32,233 nt of DNA from Anaerolinea sp. (GTDB lineage: Bacteria > Chloroflexota > Anaerolineae > Anaerolineales > Anaerolineaceae), in NCBI GenBank assembly GCA_029975965.1, contig JARKOV010000092.1:1-32233 (forward strand), written 5' to 3'. Positions 15,301-25,010 of this stretch are shown in pieces; the first letter of the stretch is position 1, and every line of letters begins with the position of its first letter. The notes beneath the pieces were generated by a model that did no database searches, had not been told where the DNA came from, and worked only from the letters and a program-made list of their open reading frames with translations. Position numbers and translations under genes: made by a program.

Positions 15301-16414
15301 GGATCGGCGGGAAGCGCTGGCCATCGTCGATCAGGTAGATCGCCTCGATCTCGTGCTTGGCCCGCTCCCAGCGCACGATGGCGAAGGCATCGAAGTCCAA
15401 GAGGCGCTCGGTCGCCGCATGGATCGCGCGGCACACCGACTCGATATCCAGGCTGGCGGCGGCGATTTCCTGGCTGGCGTCGTGAATCGCCGCCAGTTGG
15501 GCAACGCGCTTGCGCAGGTCTGCTTCCATGCGCAAGCGCTCGATGGCAATCTCGAGCTGGTGGGCGAGGGTCATCAGCAGCCGTTCGTCATCGGCGGAAA
15601 AAGCGTTCACCCGGTCGCTCTCCGCGTTGATCACCCCGATCACCGTTTCTTTCAGGGTTAACGGGACGCACAGCTCGGAGCGGATCGCATCTTCGCAGCG
15701 CAGGTAGATCGACGAACAGCTCACGTCCGGCACATTCAGCGGCTGCCCGGTCTGGGCGACCCTGCCGGTCACGCCTTCGCCCACATCGATTCGTAGATCG
15801 TTGTATTCAGGCGGCAAGCCAATGTAGGAAGGGTGAAACCTCAACTGGTTGGTTTCATCGTTGAGAAGGAGGATGCCAAACTGGTTGGGGTAGAGTGTGT
15901 CGGCAATCAGCCGGGTCACCCGCTCGAACAGCTCGTCTTCGCTTTTCGCTTCGAAGGCGGCTGTAGCCACTCCATGCAGCACGAGCAGCTCTTGGGCATG
16001 CTGATCCATGCTCCTTGGTGCCGGGTCATATTCGGGACCATGGCGGCTTTCGACGGGCAGCAAGGCCGAAAATTTCTCCGGCAATTCTGCCCAGAGCACC
16101 TGCTGGCTTGCGCCGAGCTCGGCCGCCTCAGCGCACAACGCGTCATCCGGCTGGTGGAGCAGGGCTACCAGGGGGAAAGCGTTGGTGTTGCGCAGCGCAG
16201 CGCGCAATTCACCATCTGCCACCGGGCAGGCCACCAGGCCCAGATCCCAGCAGTCGTTCTCCAAGGAGCGGTTGAGCTCCTCAGCGTTTTCGACCAGGCG
16301 CAGTTCAGCCCGTACGCCACCCTCTATGCAGGCGCGCGATACCTGCGCGCTCCCTTCGGGGCGCTCTGAAATCAACAGGATTCGCCTGACACCGCTGTCA
16401 ACCCTTTCGACCAT
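12305..16414 (-). CDS. soluble multi-domain GAF/PAS sensor with C-terminal HD-GYP
   Basis: This protein is 1369 residues long. Domains in order: a receiver-like N-terminal region (about 10-125), GAF (140-295), GAF (305-470), PAS (475-595), PAS (597-715), PAS (722-840), GAF (848-995), GAF (1010-1175), HD-GYP (1190-1365). The HD pair is H1237-D1238 in HDIGKMGVPD, and GYP is at 1298-1300. The receiver-like part lacks the phospho-acceptor: the expected Asp strand reads DLGLVACPVADG. No transmembrane segment is visible, so it senses cytoplasmic signals through up to seven ligand-binding modules. Predicted output is hydrolysis of a cyclic dinucleotide. The ATG has AAGGG upstream. It is divergent from the dCMP deaminase gene. 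Confidence 0.93.
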   Translation of the reverse strand: MVERVDSGVRRILLISERPEGSAQVSRACIEGGVRAELRLVENAEELNRSLENDCWDLGLVACPVADGELRAALRNTNAFPLVALLHQPDDALCAEAAELGASQQVLWAELPEKFSALLPVESRHGPEYDPAPRSMDQHAQELLVLHGVATAAFEAKSEDELFERVTRLIADTLYPNQFGILLLNDETNQLRFHPSYIGLPPEYNDLRIDVGEGVTGRVAQTGQPLNVPDVSCSSIYLRCEDAIRSELCVPLTLKETVIGVINAESDRVNAFSADDERLLMTLAHQLEIAIERLRMEADLRKRVAQLAAIHDASQEIAAASLDIESVCRAIHAATERLLDFDAFAIVRWERAKHEIEAIYLIDDGQRFPPIRSKDEVGWSSYVLRTGASLRISDFANEHKVMPQPVHYGTNRYSRSVLVVPLKLGGRIIGTFSVQSYTPNRYTADDLNLLELMAGHAAIALENSRLYEEVSRQALTFANMFDAIIITDSQSRITDWNPAAERMFGYKREEVIGELVTVTHPPLLQSTLQTEIMSSLKELGRWEGETPIVRKDGTHGVADLIVLPVLGSDGQLIATVGVNRDITEHKKAEKALRNSEARLAGIIDSAMDAIVTVNQDGEIVLFNHAAEAIFGYSTREALGKPADRFIPASLRDQLKPQAAKAAASDSEGRVMRRLPYVIAQRANGEEFPAEFTVTRVLVEEQEYITMTVRDVTERVQAQLEMSRLAGVVEQAAESVVLADHLGRILYVNPYFERVSGFSQEDVQGKTVRILMSDFHDRRFYSEVWKTVTSGHPWTGTLASRRKDGGLLFESATLFPIKNESGAIVNYAAVKRDITDEIQREREMQAIVSVSTELRKASTRAEMLPIILDQLIDLLNAKGALIASYNAEKREFFVELGGGPLHFLTSQRVPLGKGITSVVFENDGPFQTHDINQHPQYSRLFELAEIRAVIGTPLMVQGETMGVLWVGRLAPFHNSEFRVLQAVADMSANALHRASLHERTLRHASQTVAISAAGRPMAELLNPADIYTHLSNSINGLVENVDILSIYAMDAARNVCSCVFVSCHGQARKVDQLAPVLLDLGRPSPLDRVVRTHEPTIVQDLQHTLMSLAAVDCQLPPQGSAVIVPLVARGKVLGVVELISQTPNRFSAEDLDLLILMGSTAATALENANLYQGLQESNLELLEAYDNTIEGWSRALDLRDRETESHTQRVTDLTLQIAHRLGLPEERLVHIRRGALLHDIGKMGVPDRILHKPDTLSPEEWTVMRMHPVYAYEMLLPISYLRPALSIPYCHHEWWDGSGYPRGLKGEEIPLEARIFAIVDTYDALTSTRPYRAAWPRTQALRQIMAESGTHFDPDLVDEFLRIVTGTGPL

Positions 16415-16559
16415 GCTACCCTTTATGTTGTTGGGGGAAGTCCTTTCGCCGCCGGCTGAGTTGATAAAAATACTGTTAAAAATCGGAGCAGTTTCTGATA
16501 ATTTTCATTATACTAAACGGGTATCCAGTTAAAACTAACAAAACTGTTTGGAGGTGAGC

Positions 16560-16979
16560 ATGCGCCCTGACTGGGACTCGTACTTTATGAAGATTGCCTA
16601 CGCCGTTTCGGAGCGCAGCACCTGCGACCGCGCGTTTGTCGGTTGCGTGCTGGTCCGCGACAAACGCATTCTCACCACGGGTTTCAACGGGTCCCCGGCC
16701 GGTCAGCCCCACTGCGACGAAGTTGGGCACCTGATGGTGGATGGGCACTGCGTGCGCACCATCCACGCCGAGACCAACGCCATCATCCAGGCTGCGCTGC
16801 ACGGGGTTTCGACCAAAGGCGCCACCTGCTACGTGACCCATTTCCCCTGCATCAACTGCGCCAAGGCGCTGGTCAACGCGGGTATTTCACGGTTGGTTTT
16901 CGACGTGGCCTACCGGCAAGATCCCATTGCGCTCCAGTTCCTGGAAGGCGCGGGGGTCGAGATCTCGCATAAAGAGTAG
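16560..16979 (+). CDS. dCMP deaminase (ComEB-type cytidine/deoxycytidylate deaminase family)
   Basis: This 139-residue protein contains the zinc site of the deoxycytidylate deaminase family: H69-A-E71 (proton-shuttling Glu) and P96-C97-x2-C100. The segment GFNGSPAGQPHCDE is typical of dCMP deaminases. They convert dCMP to dUMP, feeding dTMP synthesis; the ComEB name comes from the competence operon of Bacillus, without a proven competence role. A TTG at 16548 extends the frame by four codons, but the ATG at 16560 is preceded by GGAGG with 5-nt spacing and is clearly the start. It is divergent from the long HD-GYP gene. A TATACT at 16509-16514 may be its -10 box. Confidence 0.92.
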   Translation: MRPDWDSYFMKIAYAVSERSTCDRAFVGCVLVRDKRILTTGFNGSPAGQPHCDEVGHLMVDGHCVRTIHAETNAIIQAALHGVSTKGATCYVTHFPCINCAKALVNAGISRLVFDVAYRQDPIALQFLEGAGVEISHKE

Positions 16980-16996
16980 GGGTGAACCAAAATGAA

Positions 16997-17030
16997 CGGG
17001 GTTCGTGACCCTTCCAGGCCACGAACCCCG
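16997..17030. terminator. bidirectional intrinsic terminator between convergent genes
   Basis: CGGGGTTCGTG (16997-17007) pairs perfectly with CACGAACCCCG (17020-17030), an 11-bp stem with a 12-nt loop. It sits between the stops of the dCMP deaminase (plus) and the beta-propeller gene (minus). In the minus direction it is followed by TTCATTTTGG, a modest U-rich tail. Confidence 0.75.
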
Positions 17031-17059
17031 AATTTCCACTTCACACGGCAAGCAAGGGT

Positions 17060-19114
<2,055 letters not shown>

Positions 19115-19199
19115 GCTCTCAACCACGGTGAAAAAAATTGGCTTGGTTGATTCTTTAGTATAAAAAATACCTGAAAAGAAACGGGGATAAGAAATTTTT

Positions 19200-19271
19200 C
19201 CCAGGCCGGTCTGTAAGCCGCACCACACCTCGATGGTGTTCTGTCCCCTCTCTGAGGGGATAAACTCTGTC
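19200..19271 (-). repeat. partial duplicate of the RNase P RNA 3' end
   Basis: A 23-bp stretch at 19200-19222 is identical to 19272-19294, the 3' end of the RNase P RNA including the 3' strand of helix P1. The adjoining part is related but altered: the conserved GACAGAA-TGCGG junction is split by about 16 nt that form a small hairpin (ACACC/GGTGT). A second hairpin, CCCCTC/GAGGGG (19245-19259), lies between the copies. On the minus strand the duplicate is followed by AAAAATTTC, not a U-tract. Confidence 0.85.
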
Positions 19272-19638
19272 CCCAGGCCGGTCTGTAAGCCGCATTCTGT
19301 CCTCCTCCGCAGAGGATGGGCGATCATCTCTCTAGGCTGCCGGTCTCCCGGCAGCTCGTGCAGCCTACCCGGAACCATTGGACGGGCCGCCCTTACCCAT
19401 AAGGGATGGTTCCTGCTTGGCCTTGCTCCTGGCGGGGGTTGCCTGGCCGCCGCATTGCTGCGGTCGCCGGTGGTCTCTTACACCACCCTTTCACCCTTAC
19501 CTCTGGCGAGGCGGTGCGTTTCTGTGGCCCTGTCCGGCGCCTTGCGACGCCCCGGGTGTTACCCGGCGCCCTGCCCTGTGGAGTGCGGACTTTCCTCGAC
19601 CCTCGTTAAGAGAGCCGCGATCGCCCGACCGACCTGGG
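19272..19638 (-). ncRNA. rnpB: RNase P RNA, bacterial class A
   Basis: Read on the minus strand, the region has the universal RNase P RNA elements: GAGGAAAGTCC near the 5' side, ACAGGGCAGGG followed by a GGGTAACACCC hairpin, GGGTAGGCTGC, AGAGAGATGATCG, and near the 3' end GACAGAATGCGGCTTACAG. The ends pair as helix P1: CCCAGGTCGGTC (19638-19627) with GACCGGCCTGGG (19283-19272), 12 bp with one G-U. The predicted length of 367 nt is normal for class A. This RNA is the ribozyme that trims the 5' leader of tRNA precursors. The gene starts 22 nt after the M23 gene's stop and seems to have its own promoter. Confidence 0.96.
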
Positions 19639-19645
19639 TAATTTC

Positions 19646-19654
19646 ATCATACCA
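19646..19654 (-). promoter_or_regulatory. extended -10 promoter of rnpB
   Basis: On the minus strand TGGTATGAT (TGN-TATGAT) lies so that its last base is 7 nt before the first P1 base at 19638. This is an ideal distance for a start site. The -35 region would fall in the last codons of the M23 gene and shows no good TTGACA. An extended -10 can compensate for that. Confidence 0.6.
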
Positions 19655-19660
19655 CAACCA

Positions 19661-21748
19661 TCAGGTCACTGCCGAACCACTCAAGAACCAGGCCGCCGCC
19701 CATCCGCGAGTTCCATCCGGAGCTTCGCCAAACACCCACTGGCCTTCTTTGCCAGCCCTGGCTTTGGCCGCCTGCAGGTCGGCTTCGAGCACCTTCAACG
19801 GCTGTGCGCGAAGCACGCCGCCCACCCGCGGCGAGTTGATGCTGGCCTGCGCGCGCAGGTTGAGGTCGGCGGTGGCAAAGAGGCGCAGTTCCCCGGCCGG
19901 TTGCGCGGGAGTGGGCGCTTGCGACGATTGCACCAGCCAGGCCGCCACATAACCCTGGATGCCCTGCGGCGTGGTCACCTGCAGCCATAGCCCCTGCTGG
20001 CCGATCTTCGCCCTGCCGGTTTCAGCCTCACCCAGCACTTCAAGCCGGTCGGATGGCATTGCCACCGTCAACACGTTGCCGTCCAGCGCCGGGCGGGCGC
20101 GCACATTGAGCGCGACGGTGGGGAAAACGGACAATCCGCCGGGCGGCGGGTTCTGCCCGGTGACGTGCACCAGCCAGGCGGCCACAAACCCGCGCATTCC
20201 GCCGCCCGCCTGCACCGGAATCCACTCGTTCTGGCGACCTAGCTTCCCGCGGGCCACGTCGGCATCGCCCAGCACGCTCAACGGGTCGCTCGCCGTCAAT
20301 GTGGCTAACAGGTCGAAGCCGGTGCCCGGGCCGGAGCGTAGATTCACCAGGTCGAACGGATAAATCACCAGGTCGCTGGGCGCCAGGGGCTGGTCCGCGT
20401 TTTGCACCAGCCAGGCGGCCACGAAGCCCGCCTGACCGCTCGCCGTTTGCGCTTGCAGCCACTCCCCTTCCACCCCGATCCTGGCAAGCACGGCGGCAGA
20501 TTCGCCCAACGCTTCCAACTGTTCGCCTGCCGGCAGCAATGCGATGATCCGCGCCCCTGTGTTGGCATTGGCGCGCAGGTTCACCTGGGACACGGTGAAC
20601 ACCCGCACCCCGCTGGGGGGAGGCAGCGGCCCGGTCGGTTCTTCGGGTTGGGGTGCCTGAAGATACGGCCAGGGATCGACGATCCCCGCCGGGTAACCGG
20701 GGGTTTGCTCGCCGTCGATCTTCAGTGTCAGGTGGAGGTGCGAGCCAAACGAATTGCCGGTGTTATCCGCCAGCCCGATCAGGTCGCCTGCCGACACCTT
20801 CTGGTCGACCCGCACCCGTGTCTCGGACAGATGGGCGTATATGGTGTGATATACCTTGCCGTTCACCTCGTGCTTCAGGCGCACCTGCAGCCCGTACGGG
20901 TGCCCTGAGGGATGCTCGGATTGAGTCACCACGCCGCTCGCCGCCGCATAGATGTTGGCCCCGCTCAAGGCGAAGAGATCCAGACCTTCGTGACCAGCCA
21001 ACCCAAACGGCCGGTAGGACTCGGGGTTTTCACCAAAGAACTGGTTCACCCGCCGGCTGTCCACCGGCCATTGCAGGCGAATCTCCGGGTGAAAGGCGCG
21101 CGGAACCAGCAGCGGGCGCGGAACAAGGCGGGGGCGCGCCGGTTTGCGGTAATCGACGACGAAAAAGAACCGCAATGTTTCTCCCGTGGACAGGCGCAGG
21201 TCAAGTTTTCGCCCGGTTCGGGCAAGCTGTAAAGCAGGTTCCTCGGCGGGTCGCGCCGGGTCGTAGAGGGCCAGCTTGAGCATGTCCGTGTCGGGGTCCA
21301 GCGCGTAACCCAGCGCGACGACAAAACGCACCGCGCCTGCGCCGGTCAGCGCCAGCACCACCGGCTGCCCGCTTTCCAGCCGGCGCCGCAGCCTGGGGAC
21401 CTCGCTGCGCAAGATTTTTCTTGCCAGCTCTTCTTCGGTGAGCAGCGCCGATTCAATCAGCCGCACCACCACCCCCGGCACCAGGCAATCGAGCTGGCGC
21501 GCGCTCAGGTAGGCGAGCAGTTTTCCGGCAGGTTGAGCATCTTCTGTCCCTTCATCCAGGCGGAACACCTCATAAAATCGGTCCAGGGCGGCAAAGCACA
21601 TGCCCGCGCTGAGCCCGTCCACCGCGCGACCCAGATCGATCAGACCGCCGTGCGGCAGCGAATAGGATAACTCCACATGTAAATCACGGTTACTTTGAAA
21701 GGCGAACCCATGCTGATTGGGCCGGAATCCGGTTCGAGCTCCAGGCAT
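19661..21748 (-). CDS. M23 peptidase with N-terminal C39-like domain and four SH3b domains
   Basis: This 695-residue protein has three parts. Residues about 30-200 resemble a papain-like/C39-like module: C51 in GMCFAALDRF and LALYDPARP near 159-167, but the usual catalytic His position reads R141 (VRFVVALGY). Residues about 225-360 form a LytM/M23 peptidase with H253-x3-D257 (HEGLD), H306 and H337-x-H339 (SHLHL), the metal and catalytic residues. Four SH3b domains follow (about 380-450, 460-528, 538-606, 622-691). M23 enzymes cut peptide cross-links in peptidoglycan, and SH3b domains bind wall. No signal peptide or membrane segment is seen at the N-terminus, which is odd for a wall enzyme. 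The start is firm: AGGAGG with 7-nt spacing. Confidence 0.88.
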   Translation of the reverse strand: MPGARTGFRPNQHGFAFQSNRDLHVELSYSLPHGGLIDLGRAVDGLSAGMCFAALDRFYEVFRLDEGTEDAQPAGKLLAYLSARQLDCLVPGVVVRLIESALLTEEELARKILRSEVPRLRRRLESGQPVVLALTGAGAVRFVVALGYALDPDTDMLKLALYDPARPAEEPALQLARTGRKLDLRLSTGETLRFFFVVDYRKPARPRLVPRPLLVPRAFHPEIRLQWPVDSRRVNQFFGENPESYRPFGLAGHEGLDLFALSGANIYAAASGVVTQSEHPSGHPYGLQVRLKHEVNGKVYHTIYAHLSETRVRVDQKVSAGDLIGLADNTGNSFGSHLHLTLKIDGEQTPGYPAGIVDPWPYLQAPQPEEPTGPLPPPSGVRVFTVSQVNLRANANTGARIIALLPAGEQLEALGESAAVLARIGVEGEWLQAQTASGQAGFVAAWLVQNADQPLAPSDLVIYPFDLVNLRSGPGTGFDLLATLTASDPLSVLGDADVARGKLGRQNEWIPVQAGGGMRGFVAAWLVHVTGQNPPPGGLSVFPTVALNVRARPALDGNVLTVAMPSDRLEVLGEAETGRAKIGQQGLWLQVTTPQGIQGYVAAWLVQSSQAPTPAQPAGELRLFATADLNLRAQASINSPRVGGVLRAQPLKVLEADLQAAKARAGKEGQWVFGEAPDGTRGWAAAWFLSGSAVT

Positions 21749-21837
21749 TCACACACCTCCTGTCGAAATTGACCCCTCTGAACGATCCGGATTCCATTAT
21801 AAGATATTTTATATCGAACAAGTACATTAAATGCCAC

Positions 21838-21873
21838 AGGGCGTTGTGCGGGTAATATGCCGCACAACGCCCT
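21838..21873. terminator. 14-bp hairpin between dnaK and the M23 gene
   Basis: AGGGCGTTGTGCGG (21838-21851) pairs perfectly with CCGCACAACGCCCT (21860-21873), loop of 8 nt. It is the second of two strong hairpins met by a polymerase leaving dnaK leftwards. It has no U-tract on either side. Confidence 0.6.
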
Positions 21874-21906
21874 GATCGAGTCCAGACTCCTGATCGTGGA
21901 TTTTAT

Positions 21907-21946
21907 TTTCTGTAAAATGTGGGCTTTGCCCCACATTTTACAGAAA
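21907..21946. terminator. 17-bp hairpin after dnaK
   Basis: The arms at 21907-21923 and 21930-21946 are perfectly complementary over 17 bp with a 6-nt loop. The outer part of the stem is A/T-rich (TTTCTGTAAAATG) and the inner part is GGG/CCC. It lies 22 bp from the dnaK stop and is the probable dnaK terminator. Confidence 0.7.
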
Positions 21947-21968
21947 CATTGAAACGCAATCAGACTCC

Positions 21969-23834
21969 TTATGCCTCGTGGAACTGACCCTCGACGACCT
22001 CGCCTTCGCCGCCCTGCTCGCCGCCATGCGCGGGTCCGGACGCCTGCGCCTGGCCAATCGCCGCGGCCGCCTGCATCAAGGCCTGCGTCCGTGAGCGGAT
22101 GGCGCTGGTATCGTCACCCCCGGCCAGGCTGCGCAGATCGTTCATCTTTGCCTCCAGGTCGCCGCGCAGCTCGCCGGGAACGTTCGCGCCGGCCTCTTTG
22201 AGGGCTTTCTCAACCTGGTAAATGGCGTTGTCGGCCTGGTTGCGCGCCTCGATCAGCTCCTTGCGGCGCTGGTCGGCCGCCTCGTTCTTGCGGGCCTCTT
22301 CGACCATGCGCTCGACGTCGCTCTTGCTCAGGTTGGTCGAAGCCGAAATGGTCACGCGCTGTTCCTTTCCGGTTGCCTTGTCGCGAGCCGACACGTTGAT
22401 GATGCCGTTGGCGTCGATGTCAAAGGTGACCTCGACCTGCGGCATGCCGCGCGGCGCAGCCGGGATGCCGTCCAGGCGGAAGCGCCCCAGGCTGATGTTG
22501 TCGCTCGCCATCGAGCGCTCGCCCTGCAACACATGCACGTCCACCGCGGTTTGGCCGTCTTCGGCGGTCGAGAAGATCTCGCTCTTGCGGATCGGGATGG
22601 TGCTGTTGCGCGGAATCAGGGTGGTCATCACGCCGCCGAGCGTCTCCACGCCCAACGAGAGCGGGGTGACGTCCAGCAGCAACACGTCCTTCACCTCGCC
22701 GCCGAGTACGCCAGCCTGGATCGCCGCTCCGACCGCCACCACCTCATCGGGGTTGACGCTCTTGTTCGGCTCTTTACCCGTCTGCTTGCGGACGAACTCC
22801 TGCACCATCGGCATGCGCGTCGCGCCGCCCACCAGGACGACCTCGTCGATGCCTTTCGTGTCCAGTTTGGCGTCGCGCAGCGCCGACTCGACCGGAACGC
22901 GCATGCGCTCAACCAGGTCGGCGGTCAACTGCTCGAAACGGGCGCGGGTCAGGCGCAGTTGCAAGTGCTTGGGACCGCTGGCGTCTGCGGTGACATACGG
23001 CAGGTTGATCTCGGTCTCCATCATCGTCGACAGCTCGATCTTGGCCTTTTCCGCCGCTTCGCGCAAACGCTGCAAGGCCTGCCGATCTTCGCGCAGATCG
23101 ATACCCTGCTCCTTCTTGAACTCATCGGCCGCCCAATTGACGATGCGCTGATCCCAATCGTCTCCGCCCAGGTGCGTGTCGCCGTGCGTGGCGCGTACTT
23201 CGACCACGCTGTCGCCCACCTCGAGCACGCTCACGTCGAACGTGCCACCGCCCAGGTCGAAGACCAAAATCTTTTCGTTGGTTTTCTTGTCCAGGCCGTA
23301 GGCCAGGGCAGCCGCGGTCGGCTCGTTGATGATGCGCAGGACGTTCAACCCGGCGATCTTGCCGGCGTCTTTGGTCGCCTGGCGCTGGCTGTCGCTAAAA
23401 TAAGCCGGGACGGTGATCACCGCCTGTGTGACCGCCTCGCCCAGGTACGCTTCCGCGTCCGCCTTGAGCTTGCTCAGGATCATCGCCGAAATTTCCTGCG
23501 GGGTATAGTCTCGCCCGGTCTGGGGAATTTTCACCTGGGCGTCCCCCGCCGGTCCCTCGACCACCTTATACGAGACCATCTTTCGCTCGGTCTCCACTTC
23601 GCTGAAACGGCGTCCCATGAAGCGCTTGATCGAATAAACGGTATTTTCAGGGTTGACCACCGCCTGGCGTTTAGCCGTCTGGCCGACCAGGCGCTCATTA
23701 TTCTTGCTGAATCCCACCACCGAGGGGCACAGGCGCGAGCCTTCCGCGGTCGTGATGACGACCGGCTCGCCGCCTTCCATAACGGCCACCACGCTGTTGG
23801 TTGTCCCTAAATCAATGCCGATAATTTTGCCCAT
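21969..23834 (-). CDS. dnaK: molecular chaperone DnaK (Hsp70)
   Basis: This 621-residue protein is full length for DnaK. The N-terminal ATPase domain has GIDLGTTNS (5-13), the [12 protein letters not shown] phosphate motif and [12 protein letters not shown]. The substrate-binding domain follows from about residue 370 ([11 protein letters not shown]), and the helical lid ends in a Gly/Glu-rich tail finishing VVEGQFHEA. That tail differs from the usual EEVD-like ending of proteobacterial DnaK (VVDADFKEV). DnaK refolds proteins in the cytoplasm with GrpE and DnaJ, neither of which is in the window. AGGAAG lies just before the ATG. I looked for a CIRCE operator (TTAGCACTC-N9-GAGTGCTAA) upstream and found none, so HrcA control is not supported. 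Confidence 0.97.
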   Translation of the reverse strand: MGKIIGIDLGTTNSVVAVMEGGEPVVITTAEGSRLCPSVVGFSKNNERLVGQTAKRQAVVNPENTVYSIKRFMGRRFSEVETERKMVSYKVVEGPAGDAQVKIPQTGRDYTPQEISAMILSKLKADAEAYLGEAVTQAVITVPAYFSDSQRQATKDAGKIAGLNVLRIINEPTAAALAYGLDKKTNEKILVFDLGGGTFDVSVLEVGDSVVEVRATHGDTHLGGDDWDQRIVNWAADEFKKEQGIDLREDRQALQRLREAAEKAKIELSTMMETEINLPYVTADASGPKHLQLRLTRARFEQLTADLVERMRVPVESALRDAKLDTKGIDEVVLVGGATRMPMVQEFVRKQTGKEPNKSVNPDEVVAVGAAIQAGVLGGEVKDVLLLDVTPLSLGVETLGGVMTTLIPRNSTIPIRKSEIFSTAEDGQTAVDVHVLQGERSMASDNISLGRFRLDGIPAAPRGMPQVEVTFDIDANGIINVSARDKATGKEQRVTISASTNLSKSDVERMVEEARKNEAADQRRKELIEARNQADNAIYQVEKALKEAGANVPGELRGDLEAKMNDLRSLAGGDDTSAIRSRTQALMQAAAAIGQAQASGPAHGGEQGGEGEVVEGQFHEA

Positions 23835-24008
23835 TTTCTTCCTGCTCCTTTCAAGAGATCGTGCCCTTGCTTACCCCTGTAGGATACCCGCCCAACGCAA
23901 GAATTTTATTAACGAAACGTAGAATTCGTGTATGAGAAGGGGACCCAATATAAAATGTAAAATCAGTCTGACTGACTACTCATTCATCCCTGCGCATTTC
24001 CTTTGTGC

Positions 24009-24014
24009 TACACT
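24009..24014 (+). promoter_or_regulatory. candidate extended -10 for the 24030 gene
   Basis: TGCTACACT gives a TGN extension and a TACACT hexamer. Transcription would start near 24021, only about 8 nt before the ATG. That leaves no room for a Shine-Dalgarno and none is present. No -35 was recognised. Confidence 0.35.
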
Positions 24015-24029
24015 ATACCCAGCACCGCC

Positions 24030-25010
24030 ATGAAGAAATTCGCCCCCGTTGTGCTCTTATTCCTCCTCGCGCCCGCCATCGGTGAGCTGCTTTCCGGCTC
24101 ATCGCCGCCGGTGGAATTCTTCAACCCCTTCAACCTCTACATCCTGGCGGCGCTCTACGGCAGCGGGGCAATCCTGGCGCGCGAGCTGGCCGTGCGCTGG
24201 CAAAAAGGCTGGAGCGCCATCCTCATCCTCGGCCTGGCGTATGGCATCCTCGAGGAAGGCTTGATGGTCAAGAGCTGGTTCGACCCGGCCTGGGTCGACC
24301 TGGGGCCGATGGCCACGTATGGGCGCTGGGCGGGGGTCAATTGGGCCTGGGCGGTGATGCTCACCCTGTACCACGCCGTGTTCAGCATCTCCATTCCCAT
24401 CCTGATCGTCCACCTGATCTACCCCCAGCGCAGCCGCGAGGCCTGGCTCGGTCCGCGCGGGATGCTGGCGTTCACCCTCCTGCTCGGCGTGGACGTGGTT
24501 TTCGGGTACACGCTGATGACCACCTACCAGCCGCCTCCCCTGGCGACAGCGCTGGCTTGCCTGGCGGTGGTGGCGCTCTACTTCCTCGCCCGCCGCCTGC
24601 CGGCGTTTCGACCTCCACCGGGCAACGCGCACCCGGTTAAACCCTGGCTGCTCGGCGTGCTGGGTTTCCTGCTCACGGTCGGGTTGTTCTTCCTGGGCTG
24701 GGTGGTGCCGAACACCGCCGTTCCGGCTCTGGTCACCATCCTTCTGATGCTCGGGCTGGCGACCGCCGGCTGGCGGTTAGTTTACCGCCTCTCCGGCCAG
24801 GGCAACTGGCGCGCGCCGCACCAGGCCGCCTTGCTGACCGGCGCGCTGGCCTTTTTCATCATCCTGGCGCCGCTCAGCCAGCTAGACCCGAATCGCACGG
24901 ACAACCCCTCCGGGATGGCCTTTGTGGCGCTCGCTGCTGCCATCCTGCTCTTTCTGCTCAACCGGCGCGCTGCCCGGCCCACCCATGGAACCTACGATGC
25001 CCACTGGTGA
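24030..25010 (+). CDS. polytopic membrane protein, unknown function
   Basis: This 326-residue protein has about ten hydrophobic segments. It begins MKKFAPVVLLFLLAPAIGELL, which reads as a first membrane helix. A TTG nine codons upstream is possible but unlikely. A conserved-looking block lies around residues 60-80 (AYGILEEGLMVKSWFDP). The EE pair recalls CPBP-type membrane peptidases (EExxxR), but the Arg and the later His motifs are not evident, so I do not assign that family. The 3' end overlaps the start of the following ppGpp-hydrolase gene by about 26 bp in another frame. The two are therefore transcribed together. Confidence 0.7.
   Translation: MKKFAPVVLLFLLAPAIGELLSGSSPPVEFFNPFNLYILAALYGSGAILARELAVRWQKGWSAILILGLAYGILEEGLMVKSWFDPAWVDLGPMATYGRWAGVNWAWAVMLTLYHAVFSISIPILIVHLIYPQRSREAWLGPRGMLAFTLLLGVDVVFGYTLMTTYQPPPLATALACLAVVALYFLARRLPAFRPPPGNAHPVKPWLLGVLGFLLTVGLFFLGWVVPNTAVPALVTILLMLGLATAGWRLVYRLSGQGNWRAPHQAALLTGALAFFIILAPLSQLDPNRTDNPSGMAFVALAAAILLFLLNRRAARPTHGTYDAHW

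Noticed and set aside
19115..19378. 88-codon N-terminal extension of the beta-propeller gene
   Set aside because: That stretch is RNase P RNA 3' sequence and its duplicate; a signal peptide begins at the ATG at 19114.
19233..19952. Plus-strand ORFs across the RNase P RNA
   Set aside because: The region folds and aligns as class A RNase P RNA on the minus strand; ORFs in it are chance.
22533..23810. 425-codon plus-strand ORF opposite dnaK
   Set aside because: dnaK on the minus strand is full length and unmistakable; long antisense frames over dnaK in GC-rich genomes are a known artefact.
23835..24029. CIRCE/HrcA operator upstream of dnaK
   Set aside because: No TTAGCACTC-N9-GAGTGCTAA-like sequence is present; only a short TCAGTC-T-GACTGA repeat (23963-23975) of unknown meaning.
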